A stretch of 64,000 nt of DNA from Pontibacter aquaedesilientis (GTDB taxonomy: Bacteria > Bacteroidota > Bacteroidia > Cytophagales > Hymenobacteraceae). The DNA lies in NCBI RefSeq assembly GCF_014773225.1, contig NZ_JACXAJ010000004.1, positions 62,001 through 126,000 of the forward strand, read 5' to 3'. Of the stretch, positions 32,810 through 41,928 are shown one piece after another; the stretch's first letter is position 1, and each line of letters starts with the position of its first letter. The position numbers and the translations under genes were made by a program. Below the pieces are notes generated by a model that saw only the letters and a program-made list of their open reading frames with translations, did not search any database and was not told the origin of the DNA.

Positions 32810-35228
32810 GAGCAGTAAGTTAAATTTAGTATTTAAGGGCTATGGCTACTTTCTTGCCAAAACGCTGCTTAAAAAGACCGCTCAGTTTACCCCTGAAGAT
32901 TGGAAAGAGTTTCAATTCAATGAATTGAAAAAAACTCTGCTTAGTGCAAAGGATGTCCCCTATTATGCTAGTCTGTTCTCTGAGATACAGTTCAACCCCA
33001 ATTATGACTTCAATAGCCTGGAAGATTTGCAAAGAATTCCGCTGTTGAAAAAGGAGATTATAAAAAAAGACTACAGGCACTTTGTAAATCCCAAATACAA
33101 GGGCGTAGCCGTCGAGTATAGTACAAGCGGGTCTACGGGCGAGCCGATGAAGATGCTTTTAAGCCCTTATATGGTGGCGATTGACAAAGCCATGATATTC
33201 AGGCATACCGCATGGAGTACATCTAAATCACGGCCTAAGATTTTCTCCCTGAGAAGCTATGTGCGCGAAAGCGAGCATGCGCCTTTCTTTAAAAAGAATG
33301 CCCTGGAAAATAATGTCTACTATTCAGCTTATGACCTGGACAATAAAAATGCTGACGAGTATGTGAGGCAACTTATTGACTATAACCCGGATATCATCCG
33401 CGGTTATCCTTCCTCTATCAATCACCTGGCAGACTTTATATCGCATCATGACGTCACAAAACTGACGAACCTCAAAGGTATCTATACCTCTTCAGAGTCC
33501 CTTACTTCATCTGAGAGAGAGAACATAGAAGGCAAGTTTGGCAGAATTCTCTTCAACTGGTATGGCATGACCGAACCAGCCATCATCATTAAAGAGTGTG
33601 CCAACCACCATGGCATGCATGTCTGCCTGGAGTATGGCTATCCGGAGTACCAGGATACAGACTATGCTGGCATTAAAAGCCTGGTGACGACCTCTTACTA
33701 TAATGAGGTGATGCCATTTATCCGATACGAAACCGGGGATTTGGTGGAGTTGAGTGCGCAGGATGAGCCCGCCTGTTCACAGACAAACCTGCCTATGGTC
33801 AAAAATGTAATTGGCAGAAAGGACGAGCACATTGTAGGCAAGGACGGTGCAAAACTGCCTTCCATTAACTTCTATACCCTTTTCAGAGATTTCACGAAGG
33901 TAAAGGCCTTTCAGCTTGTACAGTTTAGCTCACTTGAGGTACTTGCGCTGGTCAGAACCGACGCCCCGTTGCTGCCCTCTGAAAAGGAAGATATCCTTAA
34001 TTTGCTCAGACAGAGAATAGGAAACGAGATCCCTATTTATTTAAAGGAGACAGAAGAATTCTACACGAATTCAGATGGCAAGACATTGGTGATTATCAAA
34101 AAACCCGGCACGTATAAACTGTCTAATTTTGATGAGTATACCTTGTCCACACAGAAGGCATGGGGGAATTACAGGGAAGGCCAGGTGGCCTATAAGCTTG
34201 ATTGGAACGAGGCAGACCTAACACCTGCCACCGGCGTATCTGCTCACTTGAGCAAGCTTTTAGCGACAGACCATTATGTAAAGTGGTACCCAGAAACAAA
34301 TCATGCCGCCTTATTAAACAAACTGGTAGACTACACTAAAGTACCTTCAGCTGATTTTATTATGCTTGCCCATGGCTCTGACAGCGGCATTAGGTTGGTG
34401 CTGCAGACATTCAGTACGGGCAAGGACAAGGTGGTGATCACCAGTCCTACCTATGACAATTTCCGCGCTCAGTGTGAGAGCTTCGGTAATGAGATTGTGG
34501 CGGTTGATCTGAGGAATGCCCATGAGGAATCTCTACAGAAGCTCATGGCCAGAATCAAGGAACAGGAACCGAGGTTTGTATATTTATGCAACCCGAACAA
34601 CCCAATCGGTTACAGTTTCACGAACAGCCAGATTGCACAGGTACTCGACCTGTGTACGCAATTAAACTCTATTCTGATTGTAGACGAAGCCTACTTCGAA
34701 TTCAGGAAGATAAGTGCCACAGAGTTACTCCCTTCTGACAATTTGATAATCATCAGAACGTTCTCCAAAGCATTCGGTCTGGCCGGACTCCGTCTAGGTT
34801 ATGTACTTAGTTCACCGGCCATCATAAAAGAATTGGGTAAGATCAATAACCCAAAGGATGTGACCATGCTGGGTGTTGAGGCGGGCATTTACTCGCTGGA
34901 TAATTTCAATCTGGTGGATGCTTATGTAGATGAAGTAAACCGCAATAAAGAGATCTTTTACGAGCACTGTAAACAAAATAATATAGAGTATTATGAATCT
35001 GATGCTAATTTTGTGTCATACAAAGTAGAAAACATCGATTCGTACATCCAGCATATGGATACAGCGCATGTTTATATAAGGGATCGCAGAAAGTATTTTA
35101 ACGATAACTTCGTTAGGATTACAATAGGCGGGAACGAGTCTTTTAATGTTTTCATAGAAAAACATAATTCATTTTTATTAACCAATAAGGAACATACCCG
35201 AAGTGAAACAGCTGATACAGAATTTTAA
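32796..35228 (+). CDS. Fusion of CapK/PaaK-like adenylate-forming ligase and class I/II aminotransferase
   Basis: An 810-residue two-domain protein. Residues about 30-430 match CapK/phenylacetate-CoA ligase-like adenylate-forming enzymes: the ATP loop STSGSTGEP at 109-117, IRGYPSSINHLADF, FNWYGMTEP and RYETGDLVEL. Residues about 450-795 match PLP aminotransferases close to histidinol-phosphate aminotransferase: YLCNPNNPIGYSF, ILIVDEAYFEF and the PLP lysine Lys658 in RTFSKAFGLAGLRLGY, then RITIGG. Both active sites look intact, so the protein may aminate a substrate and activate a carboxylate in one pathway, perhaps to decorate the polysaccharide. It overlaps its neighbours on both sides (14 and 26 bp). 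The linkage is unusual to me. Confidence 0.85.
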   Translation: MIISKSSKLNLVFKGYGYFLAKTLLKKTAQFTPEDWKEFQFNELKKTLLSAKDVPYYASLFSEIQFNPNYDFNSLEDLQRIPLLKKEIIKKDYRHFVNPKYKGVAVEYSTSGSTGEPMKMLLSPYMVAIDKAMIFRHTAWSTSKSRPKIFSLRSYVRESEHAPFFKKNALENNVYYSAYDLDNKNADEYVRQLIDYNPDIIRGYPSSINHLADFISHHDVTKLTNLKGIYTSSESLTSSERENIEGKFGRILFNWYGMTEPAIIIKECANHHGMHVCLEYGYPEYQDTDYAGIKSLVTTSYYNEVMPFIRYETGDLVELSAQDEPACSQTNLPMVKNVIGRKDEHIVGKDGAKLPSINFYTLFRDFTKVKAFQLVQFSSLEVLALVRTDAPLLPSEKEDILNLLRQRIGNEIPIYLKETEEFYTNSDGKTLVIIKKPGTYKLSNFDEYTLSTQKAWGNYREGQVAYKLDWNEADLTPATGVSAHLSKLLATDHYVKWYPETNHAALLNKLVDYTKVPSADFIMLAHGSDSGIRLVLQTFSTGKDKVVITSPTYDNFRAQCESFGNEIVAVDLRNAHEESLQKLMARIKEQEPRFVYLCNPNNPIGYSFTNSQIAQVLDLCTQLNSILIVDEAYFEFRKISATELLPSDNLIIIRTFSKAFGLAGLRLGYVLSSPAIIKELGKINNPKDVTMLGVEAGIYSLDNFNLVDAYVDEVNRNKEIFYEHCKQNNIEYYESDANFVSYKVENIDSYIQHMDTAHVYIRDRRKYFNDNFVRITIGGNESFNVFIEKHNSFLLTNKEHTRSETADTEF

Positions 35229-37356
35229 GACCGGAGATTTATATATTGATGACGTACCAATGCCCTCCCTATCTGAAGGTATGGTTCTGGTCGAAAATGA
35301 ATACTCGCTGATAAGTGCTGGCACTGAACGGAGTACTGTAAAAGTGGCGCAGTCTAATTTGCTCGGTAAAGCGAAGCAGCGCCCTGATCTGGTGGCTCAG
35401 GTTATGCAGAACATCAAAAAAGAGGGTCTGGCCGCTACCATTAGCAAAGTAAAAACGAAGCTTGATTCACTGAAGGCGCTTGGGTATAGCACATCGGGAG
35501 TGGTTGTTGCATCATTAGATAAGAAGGGACTATTTAAACCAGGCGACAGAGTAGCTTGTGCTGGCCAGGATTATGCTTCGCATGCAGAGCTTGTGGCTAT
35601 TCCGCAAAATCTGGTCGCTAAGATCCCTGATAATGTGAGTTCGGAAGAGGCGGCATTCACAACCTTGGGTGCCATTGCGCTACAAGGAGTTCGGCAGGCA
35701 GATCCTAAGCTAGGCGAGAAAGTATGCGTGATTGGTTTGGGTCTTCTGGGCCAAATTACCTGCCAGTTACTCAGAGCCAATGGTTGTGCTGTTTTCGGAA
35801 TCGATTTAAATGATGGCTTAGTGAAGCTGGCCAACGAGACATCAGCCGATAAAGCGATGAACAGAGCAGACGCCAATTTAATGGTGTCTTGCGACAGCTT
35901 TACGGACGGGCATGGCTTCGACTCCATTATCATTACGGCGGCGGCACCCTCAAACGATCCTATAGAGCTTTCAGCGGAACTGGCCAGAAAGAAAGGTAAG
36001 GTTATCATTGTAGGAGCCGTTAAAATGGATATCCCAAGAGACCCTCACTTCTACAGAAAAGAGCTGGATCTGAAAATGTCCTGCTCCTACGGGCCAGGCA
36101 GGTATGATGTAGATTATGAAGATCATGGGAGCGATTACCCCTTCGCCTATGTGAGATGGACTGAGCAGCGTAATATGCAGGCGTTTTTGGAGCTGATTTC
36201 CCGCAAGGCAATAGACCTCAAGCCGCTGATTACCCATACCTTCGATATCGAAAATGCAACGGAAGCCTATGATATTGTACTAGGAAAAACCAAAGAACCT
36301 CACATCGGCATTCTGCTGAAGTATTCGGCCAATGACCAGAAGAAGGGTACGCGCATCACGGTTAAAAACAACCCGCTTTCAACCATAAACATTGGTTTTA
36401 TAGGGGCCGGAAGTTTTGCGCAAAGCTATCTGATTCCAAATGTGAAAACCTGGGGCGCATCCTTGGATGGCGTGGTAACTTCAAAGGGTATCACGGCTAA
36501 AAACGTGGCAGAGAAGTTTGATTTCAATTTCTGCTCATCGGAGGCTAATGATGTTCTCCTAAATGATAGCATCAACACCATCTTTATTGCAACGCCACAT
36601 TCCTCTCATGCAGACCTGACGATTAATGCCCTGGCCAGTAATAAAAATGTGTTCGTTGAAAAACCTCTTGCCATCAACAGAGAACAACTGCAGCAGGTAG
36701 TAAACGCGAAGGCACAGTATGGTCGGCCTCTCATGGTAGGCTTTAACAGGAGGTTTGCCCAGATAAGCGAAGCATTAAAAGCTGAGTTTACCAATATAGG
36801 GGAACCACTGGTCGTCAATATCAGAGTAAATGCTGGTTTTATACCTAAGGAGCACTGGACACAGCAAGCCGAAATCGGGGGAGGAAGAATTATTGGAGAG
36901 ATGTGCCACTTCATCGATTTAATGCAATACTTCACTGATGCTGAACCTGTAAAGGTATACGCTGAGTCAATCACTTCCAGCAACGAGAAGCTTACAACCG
37001 AGGACAATATTGCCATCATTGTTAAGTTCAGTGATGGATCGGTTGGCAACCTTACTTATCTGGCTAATGGCGATAAAGCTTTGCCGAAAGAGCAGATTGA
37101 GCTATTTGCTGCAGGTAAAGTTGGCGTGATAAATGACTTTAAGGACGGAGTTGTATACAAGAACGGAAAGGCCATAAAGCTAAAGTCTTCAGGCAAGGGA
37201 CACAGAGAAGAGGTATATAACTTTTTGGAGAGCATCCAGCAAGGGAAAGACTCCCCTATTAGCTTCAGATCGATCTGTTTAACAACAGAAACGACTTTTA
37301 GTATTATCGACAGCTTATATACCGGCATCCCTCAGGAAATATCACTAGAGTATTAA
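35203..37356 (+). CDS. Bi-domain oxidoreductase (MDR dehydrogenase + Gfo/Idh/MocA)
   Basis: A 717-residue fusion of two NAD(P)-dependent dehydrogenases. Residues about 1-370 are a zinc-type alcohol dehydrogenase-like (MDR) domain: SAGTERSTVKVA, ALQGVRQADPKLGEKVCVIGLGLLGQ and IIITAAAPSNDPI. The zinc-site cysteine pattern is largely absent. Residues about 390-717 are a Gfo/Idh/MocA domain: INIGFIGAGSFAQSYLIP, FIATPHSSHADLTI, NVFVEKPLAINREQL (the EKP motif) and GGGRIIGEMCHFIDLMQYF. Such bi-domain enzymes recur in polysaccharide loci and likely act on nucleotide sugars. The start is GTG 35203, inside the preceding gene, and the stop overlaps the next ATG (TAATG). Confidence 0.87.
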   Translation: MKQLIQNFKTGDLYIDDVPMPSLSEGMVLVENEYSLISAGTERSTVKVAQSNLLGKAKQRPDLVAQVMQNIKKEGLAATISKVKTKLDSLKALGYSTSGVVVASLDKKGLFKPGDRVACAGQDYASHAELVAIPQNLVAKIPDNVSSEEAAFTTLGAIALQGVRQADPKLGEKVCVIGLGLLGQITCQLLRANGCAVFGIDLNDGLVKLANETSADKAMNRADANLMVSCDSFTDGHGFDSIIITAAAPSNDPIELSAELARKKGKVIIVGAVKMDIPRDPHFYRKELDLKMSCSYGPGRYDVDYEDHGSDYPFAYVRWTEQRNMQAFLELISRKAIDLKPLITHTFDIENATEAYDIVLGKTKEPHIGILLKYSANDQKKGTRITVKNNPLSTINIGFIGAGSFAQSYLIPNVKTWGASLDGVVTSKGITAKNVAEKFDFNFCSSEANDVLLNDSINTIFIATPHSSHADLTINALASNKNVFVEKPLAINREQLQQVVNAKAQYGRPLMVGFNRRFAQISEALKAEFTNIGEPLVVNIRVNAGFIPKEHWTQQAEIGGGRIIGEMCHFIDLMQYFTDAEPVKVYAESITSSNEKLTTEDNIAIIVKFSDGSVGNLTYLANGDKALPKEQIELFAAGKVGVINDFKDGVVYKNGKAIKLKSSGKGHREEVYNFLESIQQGKDSPISFRSICLTTETTFSIIDSLYTGIPQEISLEY

Positions 37357-38537
37357 TGAGCATACAGGAGTCATTTGATAAACTTTTCAGGTACTGCAAC
37401 ACCGAAGAATTTAAAGGATATGATCCATACGATGGCCTGAACAGTAAAATTTTTCAGGCTATACCTTTGCTGTCGGGTAACCGTCTTGCCCGTCTTGCCT
37501 GGATACAGGCATTCAAAAGGTTTCCTATCAATTTAAGGCCGCTTTTGGGTGTAAAGAAGGAATACAACCCGAAAGCGTTAGGGCTGTTTTTATCTAGCTA
37601 CTGCAGTCTTTACCAGCTTGAACCGAAGCAGGAGTATTTAGAGAAGATTAAATTCTTATCGAACCAGCTCCTGCAACTTAAGAGTGAAGGCTGGAGTGGT
37701 GCCTGCTGGGGCTATAACTTCGACTGGCAGGCCAGGGCATTCTTCCAGCCCAAACATACCCCCACTGTAGTGGCCACTACTTTTATAGGGAGTGCTTTGT
37801 TGGATGCATATGAGATATGTTCAGACGAACGTTTGCTTGACAATGCCAGAAGTGCATGCGATTTTATCCTGAAAGACCTGAACCGCACGCATGATAATAG
37901 CGGCAATTTTGCTTTTTCGTATTCCCCACTCGACAAAAGTGTGGTCTTCAATGCTTCTTTACTAGGGAGCCGGTTGTTAGCGCGAGTTTATAGCTTTACC
38001 AAAGAAGAAGAGCTTATCAAGGCTGCCCGGCAATCCGTTGCTTTTTGCTGCAGTTATCAGCAAGAAAACGGTTCATGGGCTTACGGCACCTACCATTTCC
38101 ACCAGTGGATTGATAACTTTCACACAGGTTACAACCTCGAATGCATCAGTGACTACATGCGGTTTTCAGGCGATTTTGCCTTTGAAGCGCAGGTAGAGAA
38201 AGGGTTTAAATACTATATCGATACCTTTTTTACAGAAGAAGGAATTCCCAAGTATTACAGTAACTCTATCTACCCCATCGATGTCCATGCGCCGGCACAG
38301 ATGGTTATAACCATCGCAAAGCTTGGCAAGTTTACAGAACAAAAAGCCCTAATGGACAAGGTTTTAAACTGGACCATTGAACATATGCAATCTGATAAAG
38401 GATACTTCTATTATCAGATCAATAAATACTTTTCTTCAAAAATACCTTACATGCGTTGGGCACAGGCCTGGATGTTCTATGCCCTGTCTACCTATTTAGT
38501 TTATGATCAGAACAATGAAGCGGGTACAGATCTGTAA
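37356..38537 (+). CDS. Alpha/alpha-toroid protein of polysaccharide locus, function unclear
   Basis: A 393-residue protein made of repeated helical hairpins with aromatic-rich turns (WSGACWGYNFDWQARAFF, ENGSWAYGTYHFHQWIDNFHTGYNLE, IPKYYSNSIYPIDVHAPAQ), which suggests an (alpha/alpha)6 barrel like polysaccharide lyases, six-hairpin glycosidases or epimerases. Homologues are often found beside bi-domain oxidoreductases and sometimes carry misleading enzyme names. It has no signal peptide, so a cytoplasmic role in precursor processing is more likely than degradation. The ATG overlaps the preceding stop by one base. The last bases overlap the next gene. Confidence 0.6.
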   Translation: MSIQESFDKLFRYCNTEEFKGYDPYDGLNSKIFQAIPLLSGNRLARLAWIQAFKRFPINLRPLLGVKKEYNPKALGLFLSSYCSLYQLEPKQEYLEKIKFLSNQLLQLKSEGWSGACWGYNFDWQARAFFQPKHTPTVVATTFIGSALLDAYEICSDERLLDNARSACDFILKDLNRTHDNSGNFAFSYSPLDKSVVFNASLLGSRLLARVYSFTKEEELIKAARQSVAFCCSYQQENGSWAYGTYHFHQWIDNFHTGYNLECISDYMRFSGDFAFEAQVEKGFKYYIDTFFTEEGIPKYYSNSIYPIDVHAPAQMVITIAKLGKFTEQKALMDKVLNWTIEHMQSDKGYFYYQINKYFSSKIPYMRWAQAWMFYALSTYLVYDQNNEAGTDL

Positions 38538-39276
38538 TATCCCTGTGGATGCATTGACAATGCAGCAAACTATCGACAAAGTAGACAAGGCTATCGCTGA
38601 AGGAAAGACTTTACACCATGTTGTAGTCAATGCCGCTAAACTCGTCAATGCCCAAAACGACCAGGAGTTAAGGAGCTCCATCGTAAACTGCGATATCATC
38701 AATGCCGATGGACAGGCTGTGGTATGGGCCTCCAGATTGTTGAAACAACCATTACCCGAGAGAGTAGCAGGTATCGATTTGATGCAAAACCTGGTTGAAC
38801 TGGCAGCAGTGCGCGGTTATAAGATTTTTTTCTTGGGCGCGAAGGAAGAGATTGTCAGAAAAGTGGTAGCGCAATACAGCAAAACATACGGCAACGAAAT
38901 TATCGGAGGCTACCGCAATGGTTATTTCTCCAAAGAAGAGGAACCTGTTGTAGCCAGGCAGATTGCCGAATCCAAGGCCGATATTTTATTCGTTGCTATG
39001 AGTTCCCCCAAAAAAGAGATCTTTTTAGACCAGTACAAAGCGATGATCCAGACACCTTTCATCATGGGAGTTGGCGGAAGTTTCGATGTGGTGGCGGGAT
39101 TTGTGAGACGGGCACCACGCTGGATGCAAAAGGCAGGTCTTGAATGGCTGTACCGTGTTGGTCAAGAGCCCCAAAGGATGTGGAAGCGTTACCTGGTCAC
39201 AAATACGGGATTTATTTATCTAATAGCGAAGGAAAAAGCCAAGCTAGTATTAGGCAGCAAAGCTGACACTATATAA
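38515..39276 (+). CDS. WecG/TagA/CpsF family glycosyltransferase (GT26)
   Basis: A 253-residue GT26 enzyme. Family members transfer N-acetylmannosamine or its uronic acid to lipid-linked GlcNAc, or a related hexose in capsule synthesis. Visible are the N-terminal VDALTMQQTIDKVDKAI, INADGQAVVWASRLLKQ near residue 62 with the catalytic-type Asp, GIDLMQNLVELAAVRGYKIFFLGA, the PKKEIFLDQY motif and the C-terminal RRAPRWMQKAGLEWLYR. It overlaps the toroid gene by 23 bp (35 bp if ATG 38503 is used). The presence of wecB next to it suggests UDP-ManNAc as the donor, which is inference. Confidence 0.87.
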   Translation: MKRVQICNIPVDALTMQQTIDKVDKAIAEGKTLHHVVVNAAKLVNAQNDQELRSSIVNCDIINADGQAVVWASRLLKQPLPERVAGIDLMQNLVELAAVRGYKIFFLGAKEEIVRKVVAQYSKTYGNEIIGGYRNGYFSKEEEPVVARQIAESKADILFVAMSSPKKEIFLDQYKAMIQTPFIMGVGGSFDVVAGFVRRAPRWMQKAGLEWLYRVGQEPQRMWKRYLVTNTGFIYLIAKEKAKLVLGSKADTI

Positions 39277-39347
39277 GTATTACTTGTGAACTTGTCTTGC
39301 TAATTTACATTATCAGTTAATCATTAAAACTCCTTAGAAATACCGGT

Positions 39348-40439
39348 ATGAAGATCACGATTATAGCGGGTGCCAGGCCAAACTTCATGAAAATAGCCCC
39401 TATTATTGACGCCATTGAGGAATCATCTTCCAATGGAGGGGATATCAGTTACCGACTTGTGCATACCGGGCAGCACTACGACAAAAAAATGAGTCATGAT
39501 TTTTTTGAGCAGTTAGGTATACCGGAGCCGCATGTGAACCTGGAGGCTGGCGGCGGTACCCAAGCTGAGCAAACTGCCAACATCATGGTGCGCTTCGAAA
39601 AGGAATTACAGGCAAATCCAACGGACCTTGTATTGGTTGTAGGAGATGTGACATCTACCATGGCCTGCTCTATCGTTGCAAAAAAATTAAACACCAAGGT
39701 AGCACATGTAGAAGCAGGTATACGTTCAGGAGATATGACGATGCCGGAAGAAATTAACCGAATTGTGACAGACGCTATCACAGATTACTTTTTTACGACT
39801 TCTGTAGCTGCAAACAGAAATTTGCAAAAGAATGGTGTGCCTGATAGTCGGATTTTTTTTGTCGGCAATACCATGATCGATACCCTTTTGAGGCAAATGC
39901 CTAATTTCCGTAAACCCAATGTGTGGGATGAGGCATCGCTAACGTCTGGCCAGTATTTTGTTCTCACGCTGCACCGCCCGGCAAATGTCGACCAAGAGCA
40001 ACAGCTGAAGCTACTTATTGATGAAATTGTGACCCTGAGCAAGGGATTGCCTATAGTATTCCCGGTACACCCACGAACAGCCCAAATTCTCACAAGAATC
40101 GGAATCACGGCATCCAACATGTATCTGATCGATCCTCTGAGCTATCTGGAATTCAACTATCTGGTGCAGCACGCCAAAGCAGTTATTACCGATTCAGGAG
40201 GCATAACAGAAGAGACCACCGTAATGGGTATTCCTTGCATGACACTGCGTGATAATACGGAGAGACCCGAAACCTGTGAAATTGGCACCAATGAGTTGCT
40301 AGGCACCGACCCGAAGGCCCTGAAACCTGCCATGGAAAAACTATTCAGCGGAAACTGGAAGAAAGGCACCATACCTGAACTATGGGATGGGAAAACCGCC
40401 CGAAGAATTGTTGCTGCTCTGGAAAGCACCCTTAACTAG
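39348..40439 (+). CDS. wecB: UDP-N-acetylglucosamine 2-epimerase
   Basis: Non-hydrolysing epimerase that interconverts UDP-GlcNAc and UDP-ManNAc. The 363-residue protein shows GARPNFMKIAPIIDAI at the N terminus, VHTGQHYDKKMS, VVGDVTSTMACSIVAKKL, HVEAGIRSGDMTMPEEINR, the LHRPANVD loop and TDSGGITEETTVMGIPCMTLRDNTERPE, all characteristic. It lies 71 bp after the GT26 gene, so the donor sugar and its transferase are probably made together. The product would feed the glycan built on the WcaJ-like initiator downstream. Confidence 0.94.
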   Translation: MKITIIAGARPNFMKIAPIIDAIEESSSNGGDISYRLVHTGQHYDKKMSHDFFEQLGIPEPHVNLEAGGGTQAEQTANIMVRFEKELQANPTDLVLVVGDVTSTMACSIVAKKLNTKVAHVEAGIRSGDMTMPEEINRIVTDAITDYFFTTSVAANRNLQKNGVPDSRIFFVGNTMIDTLLRQMPNFRKPNVWDEASLTSGQYFVLTLHRPANVDQEQQLKLLIDEIVTLSKGLPIVFPVHPRTAQILTRIGITASNMYLIDPLSYLEFNYLVQHAKAVITDSGGITEETTVMGIPCMTLRDNTERPETCEIGTNELLGTDPKALKPAMEKLFSGNWKKGTIPELWDGKTARRIVAALESTLN

Positions 40440-40489
40440 GAAGGAAAGAAATAAACCCGATAAAATACGCGTAACGAAACGTATTAGGT

Positions 40490-41872
40490 ATGGCAGGACT
40501 CTACTCAAAATACATCAAGCTTATTCATGCGCTGGGGGATATCGTAGCTGTAGTAGTCTCTTCCATTGTATCCTACCTCATTCTTTACAAGAGCTTTGAT
40601 GATTTTATAATATCTAGGCACGCCCATTTTATTCTTTTCCTTATAGGTGCGTGGTATTTATGCACCAATTTGCTTGGTACATACAGATTTTACAGAGTAA
40701 CGCACATTTTTCGTGTTATTACTAATGTGCTCAAGGTAATTTTACTGTATATCCTACTCATTGAGGCAGCACTTAATATTCTCAATATTGAGAATTTCTC
40801 GCGCCCATACCTGCTATACCATTATCTCTCGCTTGCTATATTCGTGATGCTTTGGAGAATCGTAGTCATTACTTCGCTGCGGTACTACCGCAGAATGGGC
40901 TACAACTACCGCAAAGTGATCATTGTCGGATACAACAATGCCTCAAAGGATTTGCGCCGTTTCTTCAATACCCGACCTGAGCACGGCTATCGGTTCATGG
41001 GTTTCTTTGACGACAAATTTGTTGGCCACCCCGGGGTAGTAGGAAAGGTGGATGACATTGAGCAATTCGTGCTGCAAAATGATGTTGATGAAATCTACTG
41101 CTGCCCCTTTGAGCTGGAAAAAGAGCAGGTAACCCGATTGCTGAACTTCGTAGACAATAACCTTGTCCGCATGAAGTTCCTTCCTGAGCCGGGAGGCTTC
41201 CCCTACAAAAAACTACAGGTTGACTTCTACGACATGCTTCCGGTGCTTGTTTTCCGGTCCATCCCGTTAGACGACTCCATCAATAAGTTTCTTAAACGGT
41301 CCTTTGATATCGTCTTTTCGCTCTTAGCTATCGTGTTTTTGCTTTCATGGCTGCTCCCTATCCTCGCTTTGGTCATCAGACTAGACTCCAAAGGACCTGT
41401 CTTTTTCAGGCAGGAACGTTCCGGTCTGGACAACAAAAAATTCAAGTGCTGGAAACTTCGGACCATGCACGTTAACCATGAGGCTAATCTGAAACAGGCG
41501 CAACGCGGTGATTCCCGCATCACGCCAATTGGCGCTTTCCTGCGTAAAACCAGTCTGGATGAGCTTCCTCAGTTCTTCAATGTGCTGATCGGGAATATGT
41601 CAATTGTGGGTCCAAGACCGCATATGTTGAGCCATACCGAATATTATGCCGTGCTGGTTGACAAGTTCATGGTGCGCCATTTTATCAAACCAGGTATAAC
41701 CGGCCTGTCCCAGGTGCGTGGTTTCAGGGGTGATACCAGTGAAATCCACCAAATGCGCGGCCGTGTGAAGCTCGACATCTTTTACCTCGAAAACTGGTCT
41801 TTTTTCCTAGATCTCAAAATTGTTTTCTACACCGTGTATAACATGCTGCGCGGCGAGGACAACGCATTTTAA
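40490..41872 (+). CDS. Undecaprenyl-phosphate sugar-1-phosphate transferase (WcaJ/WbaP-like)
   Basis: A 460-residue initiating enzyme that links a hexose-1-phosphate to undecaprenyl phosphate. The N-terminal half has four helices and a CoA-binding-like domain (VIIVGYNNASKDLRRFFNTR). The C-terminal catalytic domain begins at KRSFDIVFSLLAIVFLLSWL and contains GPVFFRQERSGLDNKKFKCWKLRTM, LRKTSLDELPQFFNVLIGNM and the SIVGPRPHM box, ending with KPGITGLSQVRGF. These are the PNPT-like bacterial sugar transferase signatures. It is last in the locus and 50 bp after wecB. The sugar (glucose, galactose or other) cannot be told from sequence. Confidence 0.92.
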   Translation: MAGLYSKYIKLIHALGDIVAVVVSSIVSYLILYKSFDDFIISRHAHFILFLIGAWYLCTNLLGTYRFYRVTHIFRVITNVLKVILLYILLIEAALNILNIENFSRPYLLYHYLSLAIFVMLWRIVVITSLRYYRRMGYNYRKVIIVGYNNASKDLRRFFNTRPEHGYRFMGFFDDKFVGHPGVVGKVDDIEQFVLQNDVDEIYCCPFELEKEQVTRLLNFVDNNLVRMKFLPEPGGFPYKKLQVDFYDMLPVLVFRSIPLDDSINKFLKRSFDIVFSLLAIVFLLSWLLPILALVIRLDSKGPVFFRQERSGLDNKKFKCWKLRTMHVNHEANLKQAQRGDSRITPIGAFLRKTSLDELPQFFNVLIGNMSIVGPRPHMLSHTEYYAVLVDKFMVRHFIKPGITGLSQVRGFRGDTSEIHQMRGRVKLDIFYLENWSFFLDLKIVFYTVYNMLRGEDNAF

Positions 41873-41928
41873 AAATCACTTCCTGCATTTGCTCCTGTTT
41901 TAGTAACTTCGCCTGCAAAGTTGAAAGC

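Noticed and set aside
25221..41872. Prophage or transposon origin of the polysaccharide locus
   Set aside because: No integrase, transposase, terminal repeats or tRNA target are visible; the composition shift alone supports transfer but not the vehicle.
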